From: Salidesulfovibrio onnuriiensis | GTDB lineage: Bacteria; Desulfobacterota; Desulfovibrionia; Desulfovibrionales; Desulfovibrionaceae | Length of the DNA stretch: 64,000 nt | NCBI RefSeq assembly: GCF_008001235.1 | Contig: NZ_CP040751.1 | Location: 479,001 to 543,000, forward strand | Direction of reading: 5' to 3' | Shown: in pieces, positions 7,990 through 16,985 of the stretch | Numbering within the stretch: the stretch's first letter is position 1 | How the letters are laid out: the number at the start of each line of letters is the position of its first letter | The notes under the pieces: model-generated | Seen by the model: the letters and a program-made list of their open reading frames with translations, nothing else | The model's database searches: none | Told to the model about the DNA's origin: nothing | Program-made: the position numbers and the translations under genes

Positions 7990-9204
7990 CTAGTACAATC
8001 TTGTGCCGTGTTTGAGCGGCTCGATGCCCAGATGCGCGGCAACGGTCTGGCCGATGTCGGCGAAGGTCTCGCGCACGCCCGCCGATCCCGTGGGCATGCC
8101 CGGCCCGAAGACAAGCACGGGGACATGCTCGCGGGTGTGGTCCGTGCCCTGCCAGGTCGGGTCGCAACCGTGGTCGGCCGTAATGCAGACCAGGTCGCCG
8201 GGCTTGAGTTCGGCCTCCAGCTTGTACAGACGGCGGTCCAGGGATTCCAGGGCCGCCGCATACCCGGCCACGTCGCGGCGATGGCCGTAGACCGAGTCGA
8301 AATCCACCAGATTGACGAAAATGAGGGAGCCGTCCGGGGCGGTGCGCGCCTCTTCCAGGCACAGCTCGCACAAGGCGTCCGTGCCCGCTGCGGTGACCTT
8401 CTTGGTCAGCCCGCGGTGCGCGAAGATATCCGCGATCTTGCCGATGGAAACCACCTCGCGGCCCGCCTCCTGCAGCTTGTCCAGCAGGGTGGGCTCGGGC
8501 GGCGGCACCGAGTAGTCGTGGCGGTTGGCCGTGCGTTCGAACTCGCCGTCGTCGCCGATGAACGGCCGGGCGATGACCCTGCCGATGTTGTACGGGTCCA
8601 CCAGCTCGCGGGCGATATGGCACAGCTTGTAGAGACGCTCCAGGCCGAAGGTCTTTTCGTGGCAGGCGATCTGGAACACGCTGTCCGCCGAGGTGTAGCA
8701 GATGGGCTTGCCCGAATTCATGTGCTCCTTGCCGAGCCGCTCGATGATCTCGGTGCCCGAGGCGGCGCTGTTGCCCAGGATGCCGGGCAGCTTGGCGCGC
8801 TTGACCAGCTCGTCCACCAGCTCCTGCGGAAAGCTCGGGTATTCGGGCGGAAAATATCCCCATTCGAACATGACCGGCACCCCGGCCATTTCCCAATGCC
8901 CGCTGGGCGTGTCCTTGCCCCGGCTCTGCTCGAAGGCCGCGGCGTAAAGGCCGCTGATGCCCCGCTCCGGCAGGCCCGGGGGCACGGAACCGGTGACGAG
9001 CTGCGCGGCGCGACCCAGGCCAAGCCCGCCCAGGAACGGCAGGCTCAGGGGACCGCTGCGCAGCCCTTCCCTGTCGGCCCTGCCCTCGGCGCAGGCCTGG
9101 GCAATGTGCCCCAGGGTGTCGGAACCGGCGTCGCCGAATTCCGCGGCGTCAGGGGCGGCGCCGATGCCAAAACTGTCGATGACCAGCAGAAAAGCTCGGG
9201 ACAT
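7990..9204 (-). CDS. deoB: phosphopentomutase
   Basis: DeoB interconverts (deoxy)ribose 1-phosphate and 5-phosphate. The 404-residue product is of standard length and carries the alkaline-phosphatase-superfamily metal motifs: [11 protein letters not shown] near the N-terminus, SGSD-like [10 protein letters not shown], and [18 protein letters not shown] near the C-terminus. The start ATG 9204 overlaps the deoA stop (TGATG). It is the last gene of the nucleoside operon, ending 12 bases from a bidirectional terminator. Confidence 0.95.
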   Translation of the reverse strand: MSRAFLLVIDSFGIGAAPDAAEFGDAGSDTLGHIAQACAEGRADREGLRSGPLSLPFLGGLGLGRAAQLVTGSVPPGLPERGISGLYAAAFEQSRGKDTPSGHWEMAGVPVMFEWGYFPPEYPSFPQELVDELVKRAKLPGILGNSAASGTEIIERLGKEHMNSGKPICYTSADSVFQIACHEKTFGLERLYKLCHIARELVDPYNIGRVIARPFIGDDGEFERTANRHDYSVPPPEPTLLDKLQEAGREVVSIGKIADIFAHRGLTKKVTAAGTDALCELCLEEARTAPDGSLIFVNLVDFDSVYGHRRDVAGYAAALESLDRRLYKLEAELKPGDLVCITADHGCDPTWQGTDHTREHVPVLVFGPGMPTGSAGVRETFADIGQTVAAHLGIEPLKHGTRLY

Positions 9205-10541
9205 CAGGGTCTCTCTCCTACAATGCGGTCGCGGATGACCAGGGTTTCCTCGGGCTGCTCGTCGGCCACGGTGACGGCGCGGAGCACGGACTCGGCAGCG
9301 CGTTCGGCCATTTCGTCGTCCCGGGCGTAGACCACGCAGAGCGGGTTTTCCGGGCCCACTTCCTCGCCGATGTGGGCGAAACGGGTCATGCCCACGCCGA
9401 AATCCAGCTTCTGGTCCGGCCGGGTGCGCCCGCCGCCCATGCCCACCAGGGTCATGCCCACGGCGCGGTTGTCCATGGCGGACACAAAGCCGGGCCTGTC
9501 CGGGTACACGGCCAGCTCCAGCGGGGCCACGTCCAGGTATTCCTCGCTCCTGTCCATGAAGTCGGCGGGGCCGCCCAGGGCCGCGACCATGCGGCCGAAG
9601 CATTCCGCGGCCGCGCCGCTGTCCAGGGCCTTTTCCAGCTTGTCCCAGGCCTCGTCGATGGAACCGGCCCGTCCGGCCAGCACCAGCATCTCGGCGGTCA
9701 GGGCCATGGTCACCTCGTAGAGGCGCGGCTCCTGGTAGACGCCCTTGAGGAAATCCACGGATTCCTGCACCTCGAGGCTGTTGCCCACGGTGTCGCCCAG
9801 GACCTCGTTCATGTCCGTGAGCAGGGAAACGGTGGGCACGCCCGCGCCCGTGGCCACGGTGGCGATGGACCGGGCCAGCGCGTCGGCGTCGTCATACTTC
9901 TCCATGAACGCGCCGGTGCCGAACTTCACGTCCATGACCAGCCCCTGCAGGCCCGCCGCCAGTTTCTTGGAAAGGATGGAGGCGGTGATCAGGTCGATGG
10001 ATTCCACAGTGGCCGTGACGTCGCGGATGGAATAAAAACGGCGGTCGGCCGGGGCCAGGTCCGAGGTCTGGCCGATGATGGCGCAGCCCACCTCGCGGGT
10101 GACCTTGGCAAAGGTGTCCAGGTCCGGGGCCGTGTTGTAGCCCGGAATGGAATCGAACTTGTCCAGGGTGCCCCCGGTGTGGCCCAGGCCGCGCCCCGAA
10201 ATCATGGGCACGTAGCAGCCGCAGGCCCCGGCAAGGGGGCCGAGCAGCAGGCTGACCTTGTCGCCCACCCCGCCCGTGGAGTGCTTGTCCACCACGCCGG
10301 ATTCCAGGCCCATGGCCTTCCAGTCCAGCACGGTTCCCGAGTTCTTCATGGCCGTGGTCAGAGCGATGCGCTCGTCCATGGTCATGCCGTTGAAGAAAAC
10401 GGCCATGCCGAACGCGGCCACCTGTCCCTCGGTGACGGTGTTGTCGGTGATGCCGGCCACGAAACGCTCGATGGCCTCGCGGGGCAGCACCTTGCCGTCA
10501 CGCTTGGCCCGGATCACTTCCTGGGGAATGAATTTGCTCAT
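9204..10541 (-). CDS. deoA: thymidine/pyrimidine-nucleoside phosphorylase
   Basis: This enzyme cleaves thymidine, deoxyuridine (and in the Pdp subtype uridine) with phosphate to base and pentose 1-phosphate. The 445-residue protein shows the full family pattern: N-terminal helical domain, [12 protein letters not shown] phosphate-binding loop, [16 protein letters not shown] signature, and a C-terminal PYNP domain (from about 345). The length and loop fit both DeoA and Pdp, so the exact substrate range is open. It overlaps deoB by one base and starts 9 bases after deoC. Confidence 0.93.
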   Translation of the reverse strand: MSKFIPQEVIRAKRDGKVLPREAIERFVAGITDNTVTEGQVAAFGMAVFFNGMTMDERIALTTAMKNSGTVLDWKAMGLESGVVDKHSTGGVGDKVSLLLGPLAGACGCYVPMISGRGLGHTGGTLDKFDSIPGYNTAPDLDTFAKVTREVGCAIIGQTSDLAPADRRFYSIRDVTATVESIDLITASILSKKLAAGLQGLVMDVKFGTGAFMEKYDDADALARSIATVATGAGVPTVSLLTDMNEVLGDTVGNSLEVQESVDFLKGVYQEPRLYEVTMALTAEMLVLAGRAGSIDEAWDKLEKALDSGAAAECFGRMVAALGGPADFMDRSEEYLDVAPLELAVYPDRPGFVSAMDNRAVGMTLVGMGGGRTRPDQKLDFGVGMTRFAHIGEEVGPENPLCVVYARDDEMAERAAESVLRAVTVADEQPEETLVIRDRIVGERP

Positions 10542-10550
10542 TGAAATCTC

Positions 10551-11366
10551 CTAGTACCCGGAGCCGTCGTCGGTGTTGGCGTCGATGCCCAGCGTGGTCA
10601 GGACATTGCCCAGCAGGGAGCTGACCCCGAACCGGAAGGTCTCGGGGGTGGCCCAGCCTTCGCCCATGATGGCGTCGGCCAGATAGAGATAGCCCGCCGC
10701 GTCCTTGACCGTGGAGATGCCGCCCGAGGGCTTGAATCCCAGGGGACGGTCAATGCCGGGCTGCACGCCCTTGATGGCCCGCAGCATGACCGCCGCGGCC
10801 TCCAGGGTGGCCCCCACGGCCACCTTGCCGGTGGAGGTCTTGATAAAGTCCGCTCCCACGGCGATGCAGTCCAGGCTGGCGTCGCGGATCACGCGCGGAT
10901 CCCTGAGCTCGCCGGTCTCCAGAATGACCTTGAGCCGGGCCTCGCTTCCGCAGGCCTTCTTCACCTTCCGCACGAGCTCGACCGCGGTTTCCCGGTCGTC
11001 CCCGAGATAGGCGCGGTACGGCAGGACCACGTCCACTTCCTGGGCCCCTGCGGCCACCTGGGCCTTGGCCTCGGCCTCGGCGGCCGCGATATCGGTCCCG
11101 CCGTGCGGGAAGTTGCAGACCGTGGCCACGCGCACGCCGCTGCCGCCCAGGGCCTTGCGGCACTGGGGCACATACTTGTCGTACACGCACACGGCGGCCA
11201 CGTTGCCCTTGGGGGTCACGGCCTTGCGGCACAGGTCCGCGATCTTTTCCTCGGTGTCGTCCAGGCCCAGACTGGTCAGGTCCATGCTGGCCAGGGCCCG
11301 GAGGGCGTATGTTTCGCTGGCTTCGGCCGCTTTTGCCTCGGCCACCAGCTGTTCGATGGTATCCAT
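10551..11366 (-). CDS. deoC: deoxyribose-phosphate aldolase
   Basis: DeoC splits deoxyribose 5-phosphate into glyceraldehyde 3-phosphate and acetaldehyde. The 271-residue TIM barrel carries the Schiff-base lysine in DFIKTSTGK, a conserved aspartate in VDVVLPY, and the second lysine in GFKPSGGIST. The roughly 40-residue N-terminal extension is typical of longer DeoC forms. It lies between cdd (18-base gap) and deoA, so sugar released by DeoA and DeoB is degraded by the product of the same transcript. Confidence 0.95.
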   Translation of the reverse strand: MDTIEQLVAEAKAAEASETYALRALASMDLTSLGLDDTEEKIADLCRKAVTPKGNVAAVCVYDKYVPQCRKALGGSGVRVATVCNFPHGGTDIAAAEAEAKAQVAAGAQEVDVVLPYRAYLGDDRETAVELVRKVKKACGSEARLKVILETGELRDPRVIRDASLDCIAVGADFIKTSTGKVAVGATLEAAAVMLRAIKGVQPGIDRPLGFKPSGGISTVKDAAGYLYLADAIMGEGWATPETFRFGVSSLLGNVLTTLGIDANTDDGSGY

Positions 11367-11384
11367 GGGATGTCCTTCTGGATT

Positions 11385-11783
11385 CTATTTCAGGTTTTCC
11401 GGTCCAAAGGACTCGGGAAGCAGTTCTTCCATGGTCATGGTCAGGAGCACGTCCCTGTCGTTGCAGGCGTGAAAGACCATGTCCGGCCCCGCGAATTCGC
11501 GCATGCGCTGGCGGCAGGCCCCGCAGGGCGTGCACGGGGCATTGCCCGGCCCCACCACCACGATTTCCTCGATGCGCTGCTCGCCGCCCAGCACCATGGC
11601 CGCGATGGCGGCCTGCTCGGCGCAGTTGCCCACCGGGTAGGCCGCGTTTTCCACGTTGCAGCCGGAAAAGACCCGGCCCGAGGGCGTGCGCAGGGCCGCG
11701 CCCACCGGATGATTGGAATACGGGGCATAGGCCCGGTCGCGGGCCTCGGTTGCCAGCCGTATGAGTTCGGTCACGTCGGACAC
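11385..11783 (-). CDS. cdd: cytidine deaminase
   Basis: Cdd converts (deoxy)cytidine to (deoxy)uridine. The 132-residue homotetramer-type enzyme shows GCNVENAAYPVGNCAEQAA with the catalytic Glu and first zinc Cys, and PCTPCGACRQ with the other two zinc cysteines. There is no ATG. GTG 11783 is chosen because AAGGAG in the end of the permease gene lies 8 bases upstream; an in-frame TTG at 11789 is the alternative. It essentially abuts the upstream permease gene. Confidence 0.92.
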   Translation of the reverse strand: MSDVTELIRLATEARDRAYAPYSNHPVGAALRTPSGRVFSGCNVENAAYPVGNCAEQAAIAAMVLGGEQRIEEIVVVGPGNAPCTPCGACRQRMREFAGPDMVFHACNDRDVLLTMTMEELLPESFGPENLK

Positions 11784-11785
11784 GA

Positions 11786-12757
11786 TCAATGCTCCTTGAT
11801 GTACGGTTCGCCGTCGGCCGTGGGCGCGATGACCTTGCCCACGAACCCGGCCAGCAGGAACACGGTCAGGGCGTAGGGCAGCATGATGATGAACTGCACG
11901 GGAATCTCGCCCACCAGGGGGAGATCCACGCCCTGAAGGCGCGCCTGCAGGGTGTCGGTAAAGGCGAAGATCAGGCAGGCCAGCAGCGTGGTCTTGGGAC
12001 GCCACTTGCCGAAGATCATGGCCGCCAGGGCCAGGTAGCCCTTGCCCGCGGTCATGTCGCGGATGAAGCTCGCTCCCAGGGAGGTGGACAGGCTGGTGCC
12101 GGCAATGCCGCAGAGCACGCCCGCGATCATGACGGCCCGGTACCGGAGCCACTGCACCGAGACACCGGCGGTGTCCACGGCCTCGGGGTTCTCGCCCACG
12201 GCGCGCAGGCGCAGGCCGAAGCGGGTCTTGTACAGCATCCAGGAAACGAACGGCACCAGGGCGAAGGCCAGATAGGTGGTGAAGCTGTGGCCGCTGATGA
12301 CGCCCGAATAGACCGGGCCGATGACCGGCACGTTGGCCAGGGAGTCGGCAAAGGGCAGGGTGATGGCCGTGAACCGCGCGTCATGGGGCAGCGGCGGGGT
12401 GTCGCCGTTGATGTGGAAGATGGCGTTGCCGATGGTGGGCGCGAGCCCGGCCACGATGATGTTGATGGCCATGCCCGAAACCACCTGGTTGCCGTGGTGG
12501 GTGATGGAGGCATACCCGTGGACGAGCGAAAGAAGCACGCAGGCCGCGATGGCGCAGAACAGGCCCAGCCAGGCCGATCCGGTCATGTAGGCCACGGTGG
12601 CGGCCACGAACGCGCCGCCCAGCATCTTGCCTTCCAGGCCGATGTCGATGACCCCGCCGCGCTCGGAACAGAGCCCGGCCAGGGCGGCCAGGATGAGCGG
12701 GGTTCCCACGCGGAAGGTGCCGTCCAGCATGTTCAGTATGGTGATGAGGAAGTCCAT
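11786..12757 (-). CDS. nucleoside ABC transporter permease (BmpC/NupQ type)
   Basis: This is a 323-residue integral membrane protein with 8-9 hydrophobic segments and BPD_transp_2 signatures (GLEGKMLGGAF, AVGENPEAVDTAGV near the coupling helix). The N-terminal stretch TPLILAALAGLCSERGGVIDIG is diagnostic of the permease that pairs with Bmp/NupN nucleoside receptors. It overlaps the preceding permease gene by one base (TAATG). With the 12757-13869 product it should form the heterodimeric channel. Confidence 0.9.
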   Translation of the reverse strand: MDFLITILNMLDGTFRVGTPLILAALAGLCSERGGVIDIGLEGKMLGGAFVAATVAYMTGSAWLGLFCAIAACVLLSLVHGYASITHHGNQVVSGMAINIIVAGLAPTIGNAIFHINGDTPPLPHDARFTAITLPFADSLANVPVIGPVYSGVISGHSFTTYLAFALVPFVSWMLYKTRFGLRLRAVGENPEAVDTAGVSVQWLRYRAVMIAGVLCGIAGTSLSTSLGASFIRDMTAGKGYLALAAMIFGKWRPKTTLLACLIFAFTDTLQARLQGVDLPLVGEIPVQFIIMLPYALTVFLLAGFVGKVIAPTADGEPYIKEH

Positions 12758-13869
12758 TATTCGTCACCTCCCTCTTTGGAATCTCTCTTGAGGAACAGGG
12801 CCTCGAGCTGGGGCCGGAACATGTGCTCCAGCGCGCCGGTGAACAGGATCACGAAGCCCTGGATGGTCCAGATCATGTCGCTGGTCAGGGTGGGCATCTC
12901 AAAGGCCAGCTCGGCGCCGCCCTGGTACAGGGCGCCCATGAGCAGAGAGGCGAAGATGATGCCCAGCGGATGGTTGCGGCCCATGAGGGCGATGGCGATG
13001 CCCACGAAGCCGTAGCCGTTGGTGAAGTTGACCACCACCCGGTGCTGCACGCCCATAAGCTCGTTGAGGCCCACCAGGCCGGCCAGCGCGCCGGAGATGA
13101 ACATGGACAGGATGATGGCCTTGGAGGGCGAGATGCCGCCGTAGACGGCCGCCCGGGGATTCTTGCCCGAGGCGCGGATCTCGAAGCCCCAGCGGGTGCG
13201 CCAGATGAAGATCCAGACCGCCACGCAGCAGAGCAGGGCGATGAGAAACGAGAAGTTGAGCGGCGACCGGGCCACGTCCAGGCCGACGGAGGCGAACATC
13301 TCGTGGACCTTGGGCATGAAGGATGCGTCCACGAAGTGGTCGGTCTCGGGCAGCTGGGAGCCGGGCTTCTTGAGCCAGTCCACCAGCAGGAAGGTCATCA
13401 CCGAGGAGGCGATGAAGTTGAACATGATGGTGGTGATGACGATGTGGGAGCCGCGCTTGGCCTGGAGATAGGCCGGGATGAGCGCCCAGAGCCCGCCGAA
13501 CAGCGCCCCGCCGATGATGGCCAGGGGCAGGATGGCCCAGAAGGGCAGCCCGCCCGAATACAGGCAGACCAGGCCGATGCCCAGGCCGCCGATATAGGCC
13601 TGCCCTTCCCCGCCGATGTTGAACAAAAAGCAGTGGAAGGCCATGGCCACGGCCAGGCCCGTGAAAATGAAGTTGGTGGCGTAGTACAGGGTATAGCCGA
13701 TGCCCTCGCCGAAACCGAAGGCGCCGTAGACGATATGGCCCGCCGCCTCCACCGGGCTTTCGCCCACGGCCAGGATGACCACGGCGGAAACCGCAAAGGC
13801 GGCCAGCAGGTTGATGAGCGGGATCAGCCCCGCATTGACCCAGACGGGCAATTTCTTCGGAGCCGCCAT
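12757..13869 (-). CDS. nucleoside ABC transporter permease (NupP type)
   Basis: This is a 370-residue permease of the BPD_transp_2 family. It has a long first periplasmic loop, FNIGGEGQAYIGGLG after the third helix, and RASGKNPRAAVYGGIS as the ATPase-contact (EAA-like) region. This is the second, slightly larger permease normally paired with the NupQ-type protein. Genes on both sides overlap by one base, indicating translational coupling in the transporter module. Confidence 0.9.
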   Translation of the reverse strand: MAAPKKLPVWVNAGLIPLINLLAAFAVSAVVILAVGESPVEAAGHIVYGAFGFGEGIGYTLYYATNFIFTGLAVAMAFHCFLFNIGGEGQAYIGGLGIGLVCLYSGGLPFWAILPLAIIGGALFGGLWALIPAYLQAKRGSHIVITTIMFNFIASSVMTFLLVDWLKKPGSQLPETDHFVDASFMPKVHEMFASVGLDVARSPLNFSFLIALLCCVAVWIFIWRTRWGFEIRASGKNPRAAVYGGISPSKAIILSMFISGALAGLVGLNELMGVQHRVVVNFTNGYGFVGIAIALMGRNHPLGIIFASLLMGALYQGGAELAFEMPTLTSDMIWTIQGFVILFTGALEHMFRPQLEALFLKRDSKEGGDE

Positions 13870-15461
13870 TACTGTTTTCCTCCCGAGGCCTCAGCCGCGT
13901 TTTTGCACCCGGCCATCATGAGTCCGAGCTTCTGCTCGGTGGCGTCCTTGGCCGCCACCTCGCCGATGATCCTGCCGTCGAACATGACCAGGATGCGGTC
14001 GGCAAGGGACATGATCTCATCCAGTTCCACGGAGACGAGCAGCACGGCCTTGCCCGCGTCGCGCATGGCGATGAGCTGCTTGTGGATGAATTCGATGGCT
14101 CCGATGTCCACGCCGCGCGTGGGCTGGCCCACCAGCAGCAGGTCCGGGTTCTCCTCCATCTCGCGGGCCAGCACGATCTTCTGCTGGTTGCCGCCGGAAA
14201 AGCCCGAGGCCGCGAGGTTCGGAATGGGCGGACGCACGTCGAATTTCTCCATGTGCTCCCGGCAGCGGGCCTCGACCTTGCCCAGGTCCATGAGCACGCG
14301 GCCGTTGATGTCCTTGTCCCGGTGGTAGCCCAGGATGGTGTTCTCGGCCGCGGTGAAGTCCATGATCATGCCCATGCGGTGCCGGTCCTCGGCCACGTGG
14401 GCGATGCCCTCGCGGCGCAGGTCCTGCGGGTTGGTCTGCCTGCCCGGGGAGGCGATCTCCTCGCCCTTGAACATGATGCGCCCCTTGTTGACCGGGGCGA
14501 TGCCGGAGAGGACCTCGAGCAGCTCGGACTGGCCGTTGCCGGACACGCCCGCAATGCCGAGAATCTCCCCGGTGCAGATGGAAAAGCTGATGTCCTTGAG
14601 GCGCTCCCGCCCCATGCCGTCGGTGTAGCCGACGTTCTCGAGACTGACAACGCACTGGCCGGGCCGGGCCTCTCCCTTTTCCACCCGCAGGAGCACCTTG
14701 CGCCCCACCATGAGCTCGGCCAGCTCCTCCTTGGAGGTTTCGGCTGTGGGGCGGTGGGCCACCATGGTGCCTCGGCGCATGACCGAGACATTGTCGGTGA
14801 TGGCCATGATCTCGCGAAGCTTGTGGGTGATGAGGATGACGGTCTTGCCCTGGCTGCGCAGGGTATCCAGGATGCGGAACAGGTGGTCCGCCTCCTGCGG
14901 GGTGAGCACGCCGGTGGGCTCGTCCAGGATCAGGGTCTCGGCGCCGCGGTACAGGGCCTTGAGGATCTCCACGCGCTGCTGCAGGCCCACGGAAAGGTCG
15001 CGGATGCGGGCGTCGGGGTCCACATCCAGGCCGTATTCCTCGCCCAGGCGCTTGAGTTCCTTGCGGGCGTGATTCAGGGAGCCCTGGATCATGCCGCCCC
15101 GCTCCACGCCGAGGATGACGTTCTCCAGCACGGTGAAGGGCTCCACGAGCATGAAGTGCTGGTGGACCATGCCGATGCCGCGCGAAATGGCGTCCGAGGG
15201 GCTGGTGATGTTCACGTCCTGGCCGTTGATGCGGATGCGGCCGCTGTCCGCCTTGTAGAAGCCATAGAGCATGGCCATCATGGTGGACTTTCCTGCGCCG
15301 TTCTCGCCCACGATGCCGTGCACCGTGCCCCTGGGCACGGAGATGGACACGTCGCGGTTGGCGTGAACGGGACCGAAATGCTTGTTCAGCCCGATAAGCT
15401 CAACGGCGGGAGGGGTGGCCCCTCCCGCCGCGCTTACGGCTTGTGCGCCGGGTTCTGTCAT
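13869..15461 (-). CDS. nucleoside ABC transporter ATP-binding protein, two ABC domains (NupO type)
   Basis: The 530-residue protein has two fused ABC cassettes. The first has a canonical Walker A GENGAGKST (about residue 55), signature LSVGLQQR and Walker B TLILDEPT. The second has a degenerate Walker A (GVSGNGQSE, lysine replaced by Gln) but a good signature FSGGNQQK. This asymmetry is normal for the sugar/nucleoside (RbsA/YufO-like) class. It powers uptake through the two permeases encoded next to it. About 17 N-terminal residues before PAVELIGLNKHFG are variable, so the start could be slightly internal. Confidence 0.92.
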   Translation of the reverse strand: MTEPGAQAVSAAGGATPPAVELIGLNKHFGPVHANRDVSISVPRGTVHGIVGENGAGKSTMMAMLYGFYKADSGRIRINGQDVNITSPSDAISRGIGMVHQHFMLVEPFTVLENVILGVERGGMIQGSLNHARKELKRLGEEYGLDVDPDARIRDLSVGLQQRVEILKALYRGAETLILDEPTGVLTPQEADHLFRILDTLRSQGKTVILITHKLREIMAITDNVSVMRRGTMVAHRPTAETSKEELAELMVGRKVLLRVEKGEARPGQCVVSLENVGYTDGMGRERLKDISFSICTGEILGIAGVSGNGQSELLEVLSGIAPVNKGRIMFKGEEIASPGRQTNPQDLRREGIAHVAEDRHRMGMIMDFTAAENTILGYHRDKDINGRVLMDLGKVEARCREHMEKFDVRPPIPNLAASGFSGGNQQKIVLAREMEENPDLLLVGQPTRGVDIGAIEFIHKQLIAMRDAGKAVLLVSVELDEIMSLADRILVMFDGRIIGEVAAKDATEQKLGLMMAGCKNAAEASGGKQ

Positions 15462-15465
15462 AGTG

Positions 15466-16467
15466 CTACTTGTCCATGATGTCGAAGTAGTTGGTAACCT
15501 TGATTTCGCCGGAAATGATCTTGGCCTTGGCTTCTTCCACCTTGGCCTTCATTTCGTCGGTGATCAGGGACTTGTTGTATTCGTCGTAGGCCCAGTCCAC
15601 GCCCTTTTCCTTGAGGCCCAGGAGCAGGAGGCCGCCCTTGAAGCTGCCGTTCTTGGCGGCCTTCAGGGCGTCGTACACGGCCAGGTCCACGCGCTTGACC
15701 ATGGAGGTCAGCACGCTGCCCGGATGCAGGTAATTCTGGTTGCTGTCCACGCCGATGGAGAACTTGCCGGCGTCGGCACAGGCCTGGAGCACGCCGTTGC
15801 CGGAGCTGCCGGCTGCGGCGTAGATCACTTCGGCGCCGCGGTCCATCTGGCCGCGCGCCAGCTCGCCTGCGCGGATCGGGTCGGCCCAGGCGGACGGGGT
15901 GGTGCCGGTCATGTTCATGAGCACCTTGGCGCCCGGCTTCACGTACTTGACGCCTTCCTCGTAGCCGAGGTGGAACTTGCGGATCAGGGGAACGTCCATG
16001 CCGCCCACGAAGCCGACGGTGTCGCCCTTGGCCTTCATGGCCGCCAGCATGCCCACCAGGAAGGAACCTTCATGCTCCTTGAACTGGATGGACTGCACGT
16101 TGGGCTGCTTGACCTCGCTGTCGATGATCACGAACTTGGTGTCCGGGAATTCCGGGGCCAGCTTTTCGAGAACGCCCTGGTAGGAGAAGCCGACGACCAC
16201 GATGATATCGGTGCCCCGGGAGGCGAAACGGCGGATGGCCTGTTCGTACTGGGTTTCGTTGGTGGGTTCGAAGTCGCGGTACTTGTCGCCGAATTCCTTG
16301 CGGAACATTTCAGCGCCCTTGTAGGCTGCTTCGTTGAAGGACTTGTCGAACTTTCCGCCCATGTCATAGATGAGGGCGGCCTTGAGAGGGCCTGCGGCAA
16401 AGGCCGAACCGGCCAGCAGGGTCATGAGGACAGCAGCAAAAAAAACACGCATCAGTTTGTGGACCAT
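15466..16467 (-). CDS. Bmp-family nucleoside-binding protein
   Basis: This is a 333-residue periplasmic receptor of the basic membrane protein/NupN family. The start ATG 16467 follows GGAGGAATC; the frame runs open upstream but only without an SD. The signal peptide is cleaved at AFA-A, and there is no lipobox Cys, unlike PnrA/NupN lipoproteins of Gram-positives and spirochaetes. Family motifs include GGKFDKSFNEAAYKG and VIYAAAGSSGNGV. It is the first gene of the operon, a usual place for the most highly expressed transport component, and lies 4 bases before the ATPase gene. Confidence 0.92.
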   Translation of the reverse strand: MVHKLMRVFFAAVLMTLLAGSAFAAGPLKAALIYDMGGKFDKSFNEAAYKGAEMFRKEFGDKYRDFEPTNETQYEQAIRRFASRGTDIIVVVGFSYQGVLEKLAPEFPDTKFVIIDSEVKQPNVQSIQFKEHEGSFLVGMLAAMKAKGDTVGFVGGMDVPLIRKFHLGYEEGVKYVKPGAKVLMNMTGTTPSAWADPIRAGELARGQMDRGAEVIYAAAGSSGNGVLQACADAGKFSIGVDSNQNYLHPGSVLTSMVKRVDLAVYDALKAAKNGSFKGGLLLLGLKEKGVDWAYDEYNKSLITDEMKAKVEEAKAKIISGEIKVTNYFDIMDK

Positions 16468-16985
16468 GATTCCTCCACGGTTGTTGTGATCGCTCCCCGA
16501 ACCTCCCGGGAAACCGGACAATACTCTCCATCATACATTGCAAACAGCATGAAGCATGCAGCTTTCCGGTAGATGCAAGCGCCCCCCAGAGGCTTGACGG
16601 GAGCGCACCGGACCCGCGACATACCCGGTTTGTACTAGTATATCAATGATCATGGCAACAAAATCTCAGATCACAACCAAGAGTTTTTGCCCTTCCGTCA
16701 CCGCATCTGGACAAACGTCACAACGGGCTCCCGGGCAAGGACCGAAATTTTTTTCCGAAATCGTGCCGGGTTAGGCTCCTGACCATCAGGAGGCTTATTG
16801 TAGCCGCATCAATTTTCCCAATGGAAACCGATCAGAAATTTCAATCGAATTTTCTTCGGCATTTTTCGCCGTGCCCCGGAAAAAGGGCGCATTGCGCGGC
16901 CCGGGGGACGGAATGGTCACTTTTCCGCATGGCGGGTTGACCCGGCCGCAAATATACCGGAAAACCCTGTGCAAGGAGATTGCCC
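16468..16985. other. divergent intergenic region between the nucleoside operon and a molybdoenzyme gene
   Basis: No gene is visible in these 518 bases, which are more AT-rich than their surroundings. On the - strand a TATACT hexamer lies at 16643-16638 and could be the -10 element of the nucleoside operon, without a good -35. A 7-bp hairpin CTCCTGA-CCA-TCAGGAG lies at 16776-16792 and might be an operator. Nothing resembling a riboswitch was recognised. Confidence 0.3.

Noticed and set aside
8008..10544. Two + strand frames (440 and 390 codons) opposite deoB and deoA
   Set aside because: Shadow composition with no motif; the - strand genes are unmistakable enzymes with overlapping stops and starts.
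13869..15461. Loss of Walker A lysine in the second ABC cassette as a sign of decay
   Set aside because: This asymmetry is the normal state in the sugar/nucleoside class of fused ABC proteins; all other motifs are intact.
11789..15479. Several + strand frames of 400-500 codons opposite the permease and ATPase genes
   Set aside because: Same reason: gene-length antisense frames are expected opposite GC-rich genes.
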